From assembly GCA_023512015.1 (NCBI GenBank), contig JAIMAI010000001.1, positions 62,001 through 126,000 on the forward strand: DNA of 64,000 nt, in the 5' to 3' direction. Shown here piece by piece: positions 1-9,240 of the stretch. Under the pieces are notes generated by a model. That model did not search any database. It had not been told where the DNA came from and saw nothing but the letters and a program-made list of their open reading frames with translations. The stretch's first letter is position 1; the number at the start of each line of letters is the position of its first letter. This stretch comes from Acidothermus sp. (lineage in GTDB: Bacteria; Actinomycetota; Actinomycetes; Acidothermales; Acidothermaceae). Position numbers and translations under genes: made by a program.

Positions 1-167
1 ACGATCTGGGCGACGGCGAAACTCAGGGCCACCCATGCCGCTCCGGCCACGGCACGGATCCGGCGTGCCAGACTCTGCTCGCCCTGCGCGTGCACGGCCC
101 CTCCCAGCGATCCCGCGAAGATATCTCCTTCACCATCGACCAGCCGGACGCGAATCGAATACGCCAA
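1..167 (-). CDS. possible 5' part of a gene running off the left edge
   Basis: On the minus strand an open frame begins after an in-frame TAG with TTG at 167 (a GTG at 95 is an alternative start) and stays open to the window edge. The readable part is about 55 residues. It starts with a polar stretch (RVRLVDGEGDIFAGSL), then a basic segment (SLARRIRAVAG), then a hydrophobic run (AAWVALSFAVAQIV) that could begin a membrane helix. Codon third positions are mostly G/C. I do not recognise the family. It points away from the EccC-like gene at 664. An alternative frame over the same bases looks less protein-like. Confidence 0.3.
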   Translation of the reverse strand, partial: MAYSIRVRLVDGEGDIFAGSLGGAVHAQGEQSLARRIRAVAGAAWVALSFAVAQI

Positions 168-248
168 TCGGGATGACTACCGAGAACTATCGGGATGGCG
201 TGCCTCGCGTCCGACAGAGAAACCGGAGCCTTGCTGCGGATGGTGCCA

Positions 249-268
249 GGGGCCGGAGCACCGGCCCC
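249..268. repeat. perfect 8-bp inverted repeat with 4-base loop
   Basis: GGGGCCGG and CCGGCCCC flank AGCA, giving a strong hairpin. It lies between the small minus-strand ORF at 317-460 and the partial gene at 1-167. There is no T-run after it on either strand. It could be a U-less terminator for the small ORF or simply a GC-rich palindrome. Confidence 0.5.
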
Positions 269-316
269 CGCACACGAGAGATCGCACATGACAGCAGGCT
301 TGGTGCCCGCAGAGCG

Positions 317-460
317 TCAGCCCCAGTAGGTGTCACGCATCGCCGGCACCTCCCTCCCCATGAGGTACGCTCGGCCGGGTTCCCAGCGCCCCAGCGCCCG
401 GAACCCGGCCGTCCCCGTGGCGACAATGGTGTAGGCCAAATGCTCGTCGCGCACCGCCAT
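317..460 (-). CDS. possible small ORF, 47 residues, function unknown
   Basis: ATG at 460 opens a 47-codon frame ending in TGA at 317. The product starts MAVRDEHLAYTIVATG and ends VPAMRDTYWG. About 42 of 47 codons end in G or C, which matches real genes here. The composition is balanced, with hydrophobic, aromatic and charged residues. No convincing ribosome-binding site is visible. No membrane helix or motif was recognised. It could also be a fragment of a decayed gene. The bases from 461 to 663 on either strand hold nothing I can support. Confidence 0.33.
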   Translation of the reverse strand: MAVRDEHLAYTIVATGTAGFRALGRWEPGRAYLMGREVPAMRDTYWG

Positions 461-663
461 TCGGCCTAAATGGTCATTGGGCTATTCGGAGTAATCACCC
501 GAAATGATCCGGGCGGGTAAGCCCACCTCTGCGATCAGGTGACCGGTCGTCCACAGACGCAGGGTCAGCGCCGTCGTCGTCCACAGGTCACAACACGGTG
601 GGAGGAGACCCGGCGGCGGGCCCGGCACACTCGGGGCGTGACCTCGACGATCTCCCGCCCATC

Positions 664-3600
664 ATGAGGGCGACGATCACCCTCGTGACGCAACGAGGGG
701 CGTCCGCCGTCCGAATCTCTGCCGACCCGACGACACCGTTGGCGGAGATCCTCACCCGTCTGGCGGAATATGCGGGTGAGCCTGCCACCGGAGTCGTCGC
801 CATCGACGGCTGGGCGGCCGAAGATCTCAGTCGACCCTGGCGGGAGAGCCGCCTCCTGGAGGGAAGCGTCGTCGACCTCCATGCAACGCCGGTTAATCAC
901 CCGCCCGCACCCGGGCCGCAGATCTCCGTGGTCGGCGTCGGCACTGCTCTGGCCGCTTCGGTGGCGTTGCTCGGGAGCGGCGAAGGCTGCGATATTCGCA
1001 TTCCGCACCCCACGGTCTCCGCCCGCCATGCCGTGCTCTACTCGCTGCCGGCGGCGCCCGGCGCCGGGCACCATCTCGAACCCACGCGGCTGATTGCCGA
1101 CCTTGATTCGCGACACGGCACCTGGGTCCAGGGACGCCGGATCGGCCGCGACCCCGAACCGCTCCCCCGCGGTGCGACCGTGAAAGTCGGGGAGGTCGAC
1201 GTCACGATCGAGGAGCCGTCCTCCCCACCGCCGCAACGGAGGGACGACGGCACGATCCCGTACAACCGTCCGCCCCGCACGTTCCCGGCGCCGCCGCGGG
1301 CCGGGGAGCCGCCCGTGGAACTGCCGACGCCGCCGCAGCCTCCGCCCGAGCAGCGCCTCCCGGTGCTCGGTGCCGTGCTCCCCCTGGGAGGAGGCATCGT
1401 CTTCGCGGCGGTGTTCCGTCGTCCGGAATATCTGCTTTTCTCGGCGTTCGCACCGCTGGCCGCAGCCGGGCAATGGCTCGCCGAACGCCTGCAAAGGAGC
1501 CGAACCCATCGAAGAAACCGCGAGGCTTACCGAATTCAAGAAGCCGAGGGCCGCGAAAAAATCGCGATGGCCGCGCGCAGCGAGGCGCGACGACGCCGGG
1601 AGTTGTTTCCCGAGGTCGCCGCTCTGGCGTGCCTCGCTCGGGGTCGCGGAGGAATGCCGGGAGTCGGCCCGCACCTGTGGGAGCGACGTCCCGCAGACGA
1701 GGATTTCCTCGTGCTGCGAATGGGGGTGGCAGAAGCGTCCGCTTTTTCGTTGGTCGAGATGAAATCGACGACGGCGATCTCGCTTGGACCCGGGATGCGC
1801 GAATCACGAAGTGACGAGGCGTTTGCGTCGGGGATGACCGCGATCGTCGACATTCCTGCCACCCTCGATGTCGCGAAGGCGGGTGTGGTCGGGATCGCCG
1901 GGAGGCGCGAACAATGCCATGCATTGGTGCGAAGCCTCGTGCTACAAATTGCGACGTTGCACAGTCCGCGAGATCTCAAGCTGGTGCTCCTCAGTCGCCA
2001 CCCCGAACCGTGGGAATGGATGCGGTGGCTCCCCCACCTGCATCCCTGGCCGGAGGCGCGCTGCGAAGCTCTGGTTGGTACCGACGACCTGACGATATCC
2101 CAGCGCATCCACGAGCTTTGTGAACTCGTGGCGGCCCGGGGTCAGAGTGCCTCACTGCGGCCGACGGCGACGGAGCTCCGCCGTCCGATCGTCGTGGTCG
2201 TCGTCGACGACGCGCGATCCGTGCGCCGCGACACACCTCTCGCGGCTCTCTTGCGGCAGGGCCCTTCAGCGGGTGTCCACGCCATCTGCGTGGAGTCCAA
2301 CGCGGCCCATCTTCCCGAGGAATGTGCCGCGGTCGTGACCCTTGGGGAACGGCACTCGCGCGACGAATCTCCGACCGCCACCGTTACCGACACCGTGCAG
2401 GCATCGCGTGAGGCGCACGAAGTCGTGAGCCCTCTGATTCGTACCGACCAGATTTCCCTCGACGACGCCGAGGAAATCGCGCGCAGCCTTGCCCCCTTGC
2501 GGGACGAAACTCCGCACTCTGAAGGAGAGCGCCGGCTCCCGACGCACATCAGCCTTTTGCAACTTCTCGGACGGACGGAACCGGCCGAGTTACGTGACGG
2601 CACCGCCACCACGTGGCGTGCGTCCGCGGCGAGTACACGCGCCGTGATCGGCGTCGGCCTCTCGGGCATCGTCGAGATCGACCTCCAGCGTGATGGCCCT
2701 CATGCGTTGGTCGCCGGCACCACCGGTTCGGGCAAAAGCGAATTGCTCCAGACCCTGATCGCGTCACTCGCCTTGGCAAACCGTCCGGACGAATTGGCCT
2801 TCGTCTTCATCGACTACAAGGGCGGAGCGACATTCGGGCCCTGCGCCGAGCTTCCTCACACCACCGGAGTCATCACCGACTTGGACTCCGCCCTCGCGGA
2901 GCGCGCCCTTCGTTCTCTCAGTGCCGAGCTCAAACATCGTGAAAGCCTGCTCGCCGCCGCCAAAACTCCCGATTTCTCGGCATACCGACGGGCGGGATAT
3001 CCCCTCGAAAGACTGCTCATCGTCATCGACGAGTTCGCCACCTTGGCCGAAGAACTGCCCGACTTCATGAGCGGATTGGTCGGCATCGCACAACGCGGAC
3101 GCTCGCTCGGCATCCACCTGATTCTCGCGACTCAGCGGCCCGGCGGTGCGGTCAACGCAGATATCCTCGCCAACACCAACCTCCGCATCTGCCTGGGTGT
3201 CACCAGCGAGAGCGAATCACGCGACATCATCGGGATACCGGACGCTGCATGGATCCGTCGCGACACCCCGGGACGCGGATACCTGCGCACGGGCCACGGT
3301 GAACACCAGCTCTTCCAAACCGCCCGGGTAGCCGCTGCCGGGATACCGGAGGAACCTCGGCACCGCGTCGACATCACCGAGTCGCCGTTCGCATCTCTCG
3401 GAAACCCACCGTCGAGTCGCCAAACCTCCACCGGTATTTCGCTTTCCACAGAACTCGAGACGATTGTCCGCATCTGTCGAGAAGCAGCCGCCGACACAAT
3501 GATTTCCCCTCCCAGGCCACCGTGGCTTCCGCCCCTCGGCGAAATCGTCGAGACCGATGACGCCGAGGACCGTCCTCTCGACGTCGCGCTCGGTGTGCGT

Positions 3601-5088
3601 GACTTGCCCGAATGGCAAGCACAGGATCTCTACCGCATCGACCTTCGCCGAGCGGCCCACCTGCTCGTCGTGGGTGCGCCCCGCAGTGGGCGGACGACGG
3701 CCCTCCTGACCTTTGTCGGACGCCTCGCACGGGTCACTGCCGTCAGCGATCTGCACTGTTACGTTCTCGACGGCGAGGGCCGACTGGCCGGTCTCGCGGA
3801 CTTGCCCCACTGTGGAGCGGTCGTCGGCCCGCACGAGCTCGACCGTATCCGCCGTGTGCTCAACGTCGTCCTCGACGAAATCGAAAGTCGCAAACGTCTC
3901 ATCGCGTCCGCGGGATGCGTCACCGTCGAGGAAATGCGCCGGGCGGCACCACCGGACCGCAGGCCGCCCCACATCCTCGTCGTCTGCGACGGCTGGGAAA
4001 CCCTCTCGCCGATCCTCGAAGAACTCGACGGCGGTGTCGGCCTCGACGACTTCATGCGGCTGCTCCGCGAGGGACCTGCGGTGGGAATCCACCTGGCGCT
4101 CAGCGCCGGACGAGGAATCCTGGCCAGTCGTTTGGCCGCCTTCATCGACGAACGTATCGTGCTACGCCTTCCGGATCGTACGGATTTCGCACTGGCGGGG
4201 ATTCGCCCCGCCCAGGTTCCGGCCACGCTTCCGGCAGGTCGCTGCTTCACTGGAGCCGAAGGGACCCTGACCCAGCTTCGGCTCCTCGATTGCGCGGACC
4301 CTTCAGCGGCAGCCCAGCACCGCGCAGTCGCGCAGCTCGCCGCGCGGCTGCGGGAGAAAGCCGACGACGCCGCACGCGGTCCACGGACGGTTCCCCCTTT
4401 TCCGCCGAGGATTTCGCTCGCCGACCTTCTCGAGAAGTATCCGACGGCCGGCGATCATCTCCTTGTTGGGATCGGAGGTGATGAACTGGCGCCCGTTTGC
4501 CTTCCGGTCGACGAATGCTCGCCCGGACTCCTGGTCGCCGGCGCGCCGCGTTCCGGAAAGAGCACGGCTCTTGCGCTGCTCGCCGACCAGCTGACGCGGA
4601 GCGGACGCCCTGTTCTCGTCGTAGCCCTCCGGCATTCACCGCTGCGTCATCTGGTTCCTGCGGCGACGGTGGGCGATGAGAAGACAAAAGTGACGAGCTG
4701 GCTCGACGACACGGTGGATCGGCCGCGGGCCATCGTGGTCGACGACGCCGAACTCCTCGACGACCCGGAACTGATCGGCATCCTGGAGCGATATACCCGG
4801 CAGGCCAAATTCCGCGGGGATCTGATAGTCGTCGGTGGTGGTTTCGAGGAACTCACGCTGGCTTTCCGCGGCTATATCAGTGACGTCCGGCGTCATCGGA
4901 CCGGCATCTTGCTCGGACCTCGCAGTCCGCTGGACGGCGACGTGCTGGGCGTCCGGCTCCCGCGCACCGGCGCCGAGACGACGGTAGCTCCGGGACGCGG
5001 ATTCCTCGTCCGGCGGGGACGAATGCTTCCTCTTCTCGTCGCAGACCCCGAGCGCTCCACTCCCGGTATTGCAGACGCGACTCCTTGA
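664..5088 (+). CDS. EccC/EssC-type FtsK-SpoIIIE ATPase with ubiquitin-like and FHA-like N-terminal domains
   Basis: A 1474-residue protein of the type VII secretion motor family. Residues 1-75 resemble a ubiquitin-like (YukD/EccD-type) domain. Residues about 88-183 look like an FHA domain, with the SARH and DLDSRHGTWV elements. A proline-rich linker follows, then a hydrophobic segment at about 233-270 that should anchor it in the membrane. Three FtsK-like ATPase modules follow. The first has a canonical Walker A (GTTGSGKSE, near 685) and Walker B (IVIDEF, D near 789). The second has GAPRSGRTT near 1004 and the third GAPRSGKST near 1293. ATG at 664 is chosen because the ubiquitin-like fold starts there; a GTG at 598 in the same frame is possible. 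Neither start has a good ribosome-binding site. No WXG100, EccB, EccD or mycosin gene lies to the right. It converges with the regulator gene at 5095. Confidence 0.88.
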   Translation: MRATITLVTQRGASAVRISADPTTPLAEILTRLAEYAGEPATGVVAIDGWAAEDLSRPWRESRLLEGSVVDLHATPVNHPPAPGPQISVVGVGTALAASVALLGSGEGCDIRIPHPTVSARHAVLYSLPAAPGAGHHLEPTRLIADLDSRHGTWVQGRRIGRDPEPLPRGATVKVGEVDVTIEEPSSPPPQRRDDGTIPYNRPPRTFPAPPRAGEPPVELPTPPQPPPEQRLPVLGAVLPLGGGIVFAAVFRRPEYLLFSAFAPLAAAGQWLAERLQRSRTHRRNREAYRIQEAEGREKIAMAARSEARRRRELFPEVAALACLARGRGGMPGVGPHLWERRPADEDFLVLRMGVAEASAFSLVEMKSTTAISLGPGMRESRSDEAFASGMTAIVDIPATLDVAKAGVVGIAGRREQCHALVRSLVLQIATLHSPRDLKLVLLSRHPEPWEWMRWLPHLHPWPEARCEALVGTDDLTISQRIHELCELVAARGQSASLRPTATELRRPIVVVVVDDARSVRRDTPLAALLRQGPSAGVHAICVESNAAHLPEECAAVVTLGERHSRDESPTATVTDTVQASREAHEVVSPLIRTDQISLDDAEEIARSLAPLRDETPHSEGERRLPTHISLLQLLGRTEPAELRDGTATTWRASAASTRAVIGVGLSGIVEIDLQRDGPHALVAGTTGSGKSELLQTLIASLALANRPDELAFVFIDYKGGATFGPCAELPHTTGVITDLDSALAERALRSLSAELKHRESLLAAAKTPDFSAYRRAGYPLERLLIVIDEFATLAEELPDFMSGLVGIAQRGRSLGIHLILATQRPGGAVNADILANTNLRICLGVTSESESRDIIGIPDAAWIRRDTPGRGYLRTGHGEHQLFQTARVAAAGIPEEPRHRVDITESPFASLGNPPSSRQTSTGISLSTELETIVRICREAAADTMISPPRPPWLPPLGEIVETDDAEDRPLDVALGVRDLPEWQAQDLYRIDLRRAAHLLVVGAPRSGRTTALLTFVGRLARVTAVSDLHCYVLDGEGRLAGLADLPHCGAVVGPHELDRIRRVLNVVLDEIESRKRLIASAGCVTVEEMRRAAPPDRRPPHILVVCDGWETLSPILEELDGGVGLDDFMRLLREGPAVGIHLALSAGRGILASRLAAFIDERIVLRLPDRTDFALAGIRPAQVPATLPAGRCFTGAEGTLTQLRLLDCADPSAAAQHRAVAQLAARLREKADDAARGPRTVPPFPPRISLADLLEKYPTAGDHLLVGIGGDELAPVCLPVDECSPGLLVAGAPRSGKSTALALLADQLTRSGRPVLVVALRHSPLRHLVPAATVGDEKTKVTSWLDDTVDRPRAIVVDDAELLDDPELIGILERYTRQAKFRGDLIVVGGGFEELTLAFRGYISDVRRHRTGILLGPRSPLDGDVLGVRLPRTGAETTVAPGRGFLVRRGRMLPLLVADPERSTPGIADATP

Positions 5089-5094
5089 AGCGTC

Positions 5095-6261
5095 TTAGGA
5101 TTCGTACTCCACGCCGTCCGTCCGGATGCGGTAACCACGTTTGATGACTACCTGCACGAACGAAGGATCGGGCAAAGCGCGGCGCAGTCGGGCAACGGCC
5201 ATTTCGACGCCGCGAGACCCTGGAGGACAGTTCAGGACCTTGGCCAGCTCCGCGCGGGAAACTACCCGGCCGGCGTTCGCCACCAAGGTTCGCGCCAGCA
5301 CCGTTGGTGCCGGCGGCAGCGGATGAAATGCGCCATTCCATACGAAGCCGTGGCCGCGAACCTCCAACACCCCTCCGCCGATTTTCGCGCAAATCGCCCG
5401 TCGCTCGGGCACCACGTCGGTAAGCAGCCGCACCAAATCACCCAAGCGAGCCCGCTGCGGATACACCGCGGGAATCTCCTTGGCAGCCAGGGGGGCCGCG
5501 CAAACCGGTCCGATGCACGCGACGACGACGTTCGAGCGGAGTTCCGCCGCGACCCTCTCCCCCAATCCGCTCTCCTCGGCAATTTGGAGAAAACCCCCGA
5601 CCGCCGGCTGGCTCGTGAACGTCAGCGCATCGATGGTGCCCGTGGCGACCGCCTGAACGAGACGCCCTGCACGATCTCGGTCTCGGGGCGGTCCCCAGCG
5701 GTAGACAACCACCACCTGCAGGCGCGCCCCGGCGTCACGAAGTCGTTCCAGCTCCGGGTCGTCCGGGTCGCCGTGAGCTTGAACAGCAATCCGCCTGCCT
5801 TCCACCCCTTCCGCGAGAAGATGATCCACCAGCTCGGCCATCGTCTCCGAAGGCGCCGACCACGCCTCGTGCAGACCGGCTGCGCGTACCGCTCCGCGCG
5901 CCTTGGCGCCCCTGGTGATGATGGGTGCCTCCGCGAGCGCCCGACGAAGCGCCGCGCCGATACCCAATCCGTCGGCGATCTGCAACCAGGTCGTGAAGCC
6001 CGCGCCGGTCGTCACGACGAAAACGTCGTGCCCGCCGTCCAAGAATGCGCGGGTCTCTTCCTCGATGTGAGGTTCGTCGACGAATTCGGTACCCAACGTG
6101 CTGGCACAGACGACCCGCGCTCCCCGACGACGCAGCAGATCCGCGAACTCGGCCTGCCGTCGTTCCGCCGTCACAGCGACGGTGAACCCGGTCAGCGGCG
6201 GGATTCCTTCCCGACCGGGAAGGTTGCCCTCAGTGGTGTCGCCTGCCGGTAACGCACTCAC
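5095..6261 (-). CDS. nnaR: NnaR-type regulator: HemD-like domain fused to winged-helix DNA-binding domain
   Basis: 388 residues. Residues about 25-275 form a uroporphyrinogen-III synthase (HemD)-like domain (for example VVTTGAGF, TFTSQPAVGGFLQ). Residues about 295-388 form an OmpR/PhoB-type winged helix (LARTLVANAGRVVSRAELAKVL, then VEMAVARLRRAL and VIKRGYRIR). This architecture is that of actinobacterial NnaR, reported to work with GlnR to activate nitrate/nitrite assimilation genes. The start overlaps the end of nirD by 4 bases, so the two are translationally coupled. NirB needs siroheme, which is made from uroporphyrinogen III, so the HemD fold may sense a tetrapyrrole; that is inference. 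It is less likely to be the housekeeping HemD. Confidence 0.85.
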   Translation of the reverse strand: MSALPAGDTTEGNLPGREGIPPLTGFTVAVTAERRQAEFADLLRRRGARVVCASTLGTEFVDEPHIEEETRAFLDGGHDVFVVTTGAGFTTWLQIADGLGIGAALRRALAEAPIITRGAKARGAVRAAGLHEAWSAPSETMAELVDHLLAEGVEGRRIAVQAHGDPDDPELERLRDAGARLQVVVVYRWGPPRDRDRAGRLVQAVATGTIDALTFTSQPAVGGFLQIAEESGLGERVAAELRSNVVVACIGPVCAAPLAAKEIPAVYPQRARLGDLVRLLTDVVPERRAICAKIGGGVLEVRGHGFVWNGAFHPLPPAPTVLARTLVANAGRVVSRAELAKVLNCPPGSRGVEMAVARLRRALPDPSFVQVVIKRGYRIRTDGVEYES

Positions 6262-6593
6262 CGGACCGCAGCACCTGCTAATCGCACGTAGACCACGTCG
6301 TCGATGATACGAACCGAGTGCACCGTGATGGATCGCGACGCGTCATCGAGACAACGGCCCGTGCGCAGGTCGAACGCATGCTTGTACATCGGCGAGATCA
6401 GCACATCGGCACCACCTCGTGATCCTGTCAGCCCGCGGGCAAGAACCATGGCGTCACAAAACGGGTCACGGTTGTCCACCGCATGAACACTGCCGTCCGG
6501 AAGGCGCACCACGGCGACTTGGACGCCGTCCAGCCATGCCGCCACCGGACGGCCGGGAACGAGCTCTGAGACCCGGCAAACGCGGTGCCACAT
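6258..6593 (-). CDS. nirD: assimilatory nitrite reductase small subunit NirD
   Basis: 111 residues with a Rieske-like fold of the NirD family: WHRVCRVSELVPG at the N-terminus, VRLPDGSVHAVDNRDPF in the middle, then LISPMYKHAFDLRTGRCLDD. The paired CxH / CxxH ligands of true Rieske proteins are absent, which is normal for NirD subunits. It partners NirB in NADH-dependent reduction of nitrite to ammonium in the cytoplasm. It lies 16 bases after nirB and overlaps nnaR by 4 bases, so nirB-nirD-nnaR form one operon. ATG at 6593 fits the conserved family N-terminus. Confidence 0.93.
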   Translation of the reverse strand: MWHRVCRVSELVPGRPVAAWLDGVQVAVVRLPDGSVHAVDNRDPFCDAMVLARGLTGSRGGADVLISPMYKHAFDLRTGRCLDDASRSITVHSVRIIDDVVYVRLAGAAVR

Positions 6594-6609
6594 CGGCGTG
6601 TTCTCTTTC

Positions 6610-9156
6610 TCAGCGGGCCGACGTCAGCGATGGAGCCGCCAGTTCGCCTTTTCGTGCCGGTCGATGCTGGCCTCGTTCCGGCACGAAGACGATGCTGGGG
6701 TCGGTGCGGTCCGGATCGTTGACGAAGGCGATGAAGCGCGCCCGTTTCTGCGGGTCGTTGAGCGTTGCCTTCCATTCGTCGACATACGACGCGACGTGTC
6801 GTTCCATCGCGGCATCCAATTCCGCGCACAACCCGAGGGCGTCCTCGATGATGACCCGGCGCACGTGTTCGATCCCGCCTTCAAGGTTCTCCAGCCACGC
6901 GGCCGTTCGCTGCAGCCGATCCGCGGTCCTTATGTAGTACATGAGGAAACGGTCGATGTAGCGCACCAGCGTCGCTTCGTCGAGGTCGCTCGCCAGCAGT
7001 TGCGCGTGCCGTGGGGAAAAGCCGCCGTTTCCCCCTACGTAGAGGTTCCAGCCCTTCTCGGTAGCAATGACACCGACATCCTTGCTGCGAGCTTCAGCGC
7101 ATTCGCGAGCGCACCCCGAGACCCCTGCTTTTATCTTGTGCGGAGCGCGTAATCCGCGATAACGCAGTTCAAGGTCGATCGCCAGTCGTACCGAGTCCTG
7201 AACCCCGTAGCGACACCAAGTCGAGCCGACGCACGACTTGACGGTTCGCATCGCCTTACCGTATGCGTGACCGGATTCGAACCCAGCAGCAACCAATCTC
7301 TCCCAGATACAGGGCAACTGATCGATCCGCGCACCGAACATATCGATACGCTGGCCGCCGGTGATCTTCGTGTACAAGCCGAATTCTTTGGCGATGGTGC
7401 CGAGCGTGATGAGACCGTCCGGTGTGATCTCGCCTCCGGGGATGCGCGGGACGACCGAATAGGTCCCGTCTTTCTGGAGATTCGCGAGCACGTGGTCGTT
7501 GGTGTCTTGGAGGGCCGCGGTCTGTGGATCCAACGGATGGGAGCCGGGCCGGCCTGCGAGGATCGACGCGACCACCGGCTTGCAGATGTCGCAGCCGCGG
7601 CCCCTGCCGTATCGGCGGACGAGCTCGTCGAAGGTTTCGATCCCGGTGACCGCGATGATTTCGAACAACTCCTGCCGTGTGACGTCGAAGTGTTCACACA
7701 AACCACGGGCGACCGCCCGCCCGGCCTTTTCCAACTCTTCCTTCAGGATCGCGGTGAGCATCGGCACGCAGCTGCCGCAGCCGGTACCGGCTTGGGTACA
7801 ATTTCGCAGCTCCGCTACGGTGTCGGCGCCGTCATGAACTGCGGCTCGAATCGTCCCGGCGCAGACATTACGGCAGCTACAGATGATGGCGTCTTCTCCC
7901 AACGCCTTTCCTGTGATCGGGAGAGCTTGCGTCCCTGAGCTCAGTAGTTGTTGTGGGTCGACTCCGAGCTCCTCACCGGAGCGAACCAGGGTCCGGAGCA
8001 TCGGATAATCATTCGCGTCACCGACCAGGATTCCGCCCAGCAGACGTTTGGCGTCGGCGCTCACCACCAGCTTCTTGTACAGCGCGTTGACGTGGTCCGC
8101 GTAGACCAACTCGAGCGCCCCGTCACTTTTCCCAAAAGCATCACCAAAGCTTGCGACGTCGACGCCCAGTAGTTTCAGGGTGGTGGAGGTATCGAGAGTC
8201 CCGAGGCTCGCATCCTCGCCGCGAAGTTGGGTAACCACAACACGAGCCATCTCGTATCCCGGGGCGACCAACCCGTAGACCAAGCCGTCGATTCCTCCGA
8301 CACAAGCGCACTCGCCGATGGCGTACACCCCAGGAACGCTCGTAGCGCACGTCTCGTCGACGACGATCCCTCCTCGGCGTCCCACCTCCAAGCCTGCACT
8401 GCGGGCGAGCTCGTCGCACGGGCGCACGCCGGCCGCGAACACCACGACGTCGGCGGGGATTTCGGTGCCGTCGGCGAGGCGGGCGCGGCGAACCCTTCCG
8501 TCGTGACCCGGTTCGAGGCCGACGATGGTCGAGTCGAGTCGGACGCCTATGCCCAAGGGCAGGATGTGGCGGAGCAGAACTGCGCCTCCGCCGTCGTCCA
8601 CCTGGAGCGGAAGCAGCCGATTGGACCGCTCGACGACCGTTACCGCAAGACCGAGAAGTCGCAGTGCGCGGGCAGCTTCCAGGCCGAGGAGTCCGCCGCC
8701 GACGACGAGGCCACACGATGCTCCTTCTGCCGCTTCCTTGATGGCATCGAGATCGTCGAGAGTTCGATACGTGAACACCCCGGGTAGGTCACGACCGTCG
8801 ACCGGTGGAACGAAAGGTCGTGAGCCGGTCGCAAGAACCAGGGTGTCGTACGTCTCGACTCGGCCTGTGGACGTAAGAATTTCGCGATCCGCCAGATTGA
8901 GGCCGACGACCGGATCCCCAAGGACGAGCTCGGCATGCGGGTAACCCGTCGCGGGAACCAGGCTCAGATCAGCCGCGCTCTTCCCATCGAAATAGCTGGA
9001 GAGCGAGACACGATCGTAAGCGGGGCGCGCCTCTTCGGAGAACACGATGATCTGATCAACGGAGCTGTCGGCCAGTTCTTCGACAAGCCTGTGGCCGACC
9101 ATGCCGTTACCGACGACGATTACTCGCCGAGACGTCGTGCGATTCGATCCCTTCAT
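6610..9156 (-). CDS. nirB: assimilatory nitrite reductase [NAD(P)H] large subunit NirB
   Basis: 848 residues, the normal length. Domain order: FAD/NAD-binding pyridine nucleotide oxidoreductase (VIVVGNGMVGHRL near residue 12, a second NAD motif at VVGGGLLGLEAA), then a BFD-like [2Fe-2S] domain (CSCRNVCAG and CTQAGTGCGSC), then the nitrite/sulfite reductase half-domains. The siroheme-[4Fe-4S] cysteines are visible as CVGSTWC and GCARECAEA. It reduces nitrite to ammonium with electrons from NADH. First gene of a nirB-nirD-nnaR operon. A 12-bp word shared with the nasA/narK promoter region lies about 42 bases upstream of the ATG at 9156. Confidence 0.96.
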   Translation of the reverse strand: MKGSNRTTSRRVIVVGNGMVGHRLVEELADSSVDQIIVFSEEARPAYDRVSLSSYFDGKSAADLSLVPATGYPHAELVLGDPVVGLNLADREILTSTGRVETYDTLVLATGSRPFVPPVDGRDLPGVFTYRTLDDLDAIKEAAEGASCGLVVGGGLLGLEAARALRLLGLAVTVVERSNRLLPLQVDDGGGAVLLRHILPLGIGVRLDSTIVGLEPGHDGRVRRARLADGTEIPADVVVFAAGVRPCDELARSAGLEVGRRGGIVVDETCATSVPGVYAIGECACVGGIDGLVYGLVAPGYEMARVVVTQLRGEDASLGTLDTSTTLKLLGVDVASFGDAFGKSDGALELVYADHVNALYKKLVVSADAKRLLGGILVGDANDYPMLRTLVRSGEELGVDPQQLLSSGTQALPITGKALGEDAIICSCRNVCAGTIRAAVHDGADTVAELRNCTQAGTGCGSCVPMLTAILKEELEKAGRAVARGLCEHFDVTRQELFEIIAVTGIETFDELVRRYGRGRGCDICKPVVASILAGRPGSHPLDPQTAALQDTNDHVLANLQKDGTYSVVPRIPGGEITPDGLITLGTIAKEFGLYTKITGGQRIDMFGARIDQLPCIWERLVAAGFESGHAYGKAMRTVKSCVGSTWCRYGVQDSVRLAIDLELRYRGLRAPHKIKAGVSGCARECAEARSKDVGVIATEKGWNLYVGGNGGFSPRHAQLLASDLDEATLVRYIDRFLMYYIRTADRLQRTAAWLENLEGGIEHVRRVIIEDALGLCAELDAAMERHVASYVDEWKATLNDPQKRARFIAFVNDPDRTDPSIVFVPERGQHRPARKGELAAPSLTSAR

Positions 9157-9197
9157 GTTCTCGAACCGTAAGCAGGACCCGTTGCGGCAAGGTCGCC

Positions 9198-9209
9198 CGA
9201 ATGTTACGG
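9198..9209 (-). promoter_or_regulatory. shared nitrogen-gene motif upstream of nirB (CGAATGTTACGG on +)
   Basis: The word CGAATGTTACGG occurs here and, identically, at 12864-12875 upstream of nasA. In the direction of transcription it reads CCGTAACATTCG. GTTAC/GTAAC resembles a GlnR half-site (GTnAC), and TAACAT could also serve as a -10 element. Which protein binds is not shown by the sequence; GlnR and NnaR are the candidates. Confidence 0.5.
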
Positions 9210-9240
9210 CACGGGAAAACTCTGTACACCGTGTCGGCCG

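Noticed and set aside
565-1674. 369-codon minus-strand frame opposite the start of the EccC-type gene
   Set aside because: Arg-rich shadow; the plus-strand FHA-like and ubiquitin-like domains are convincing.
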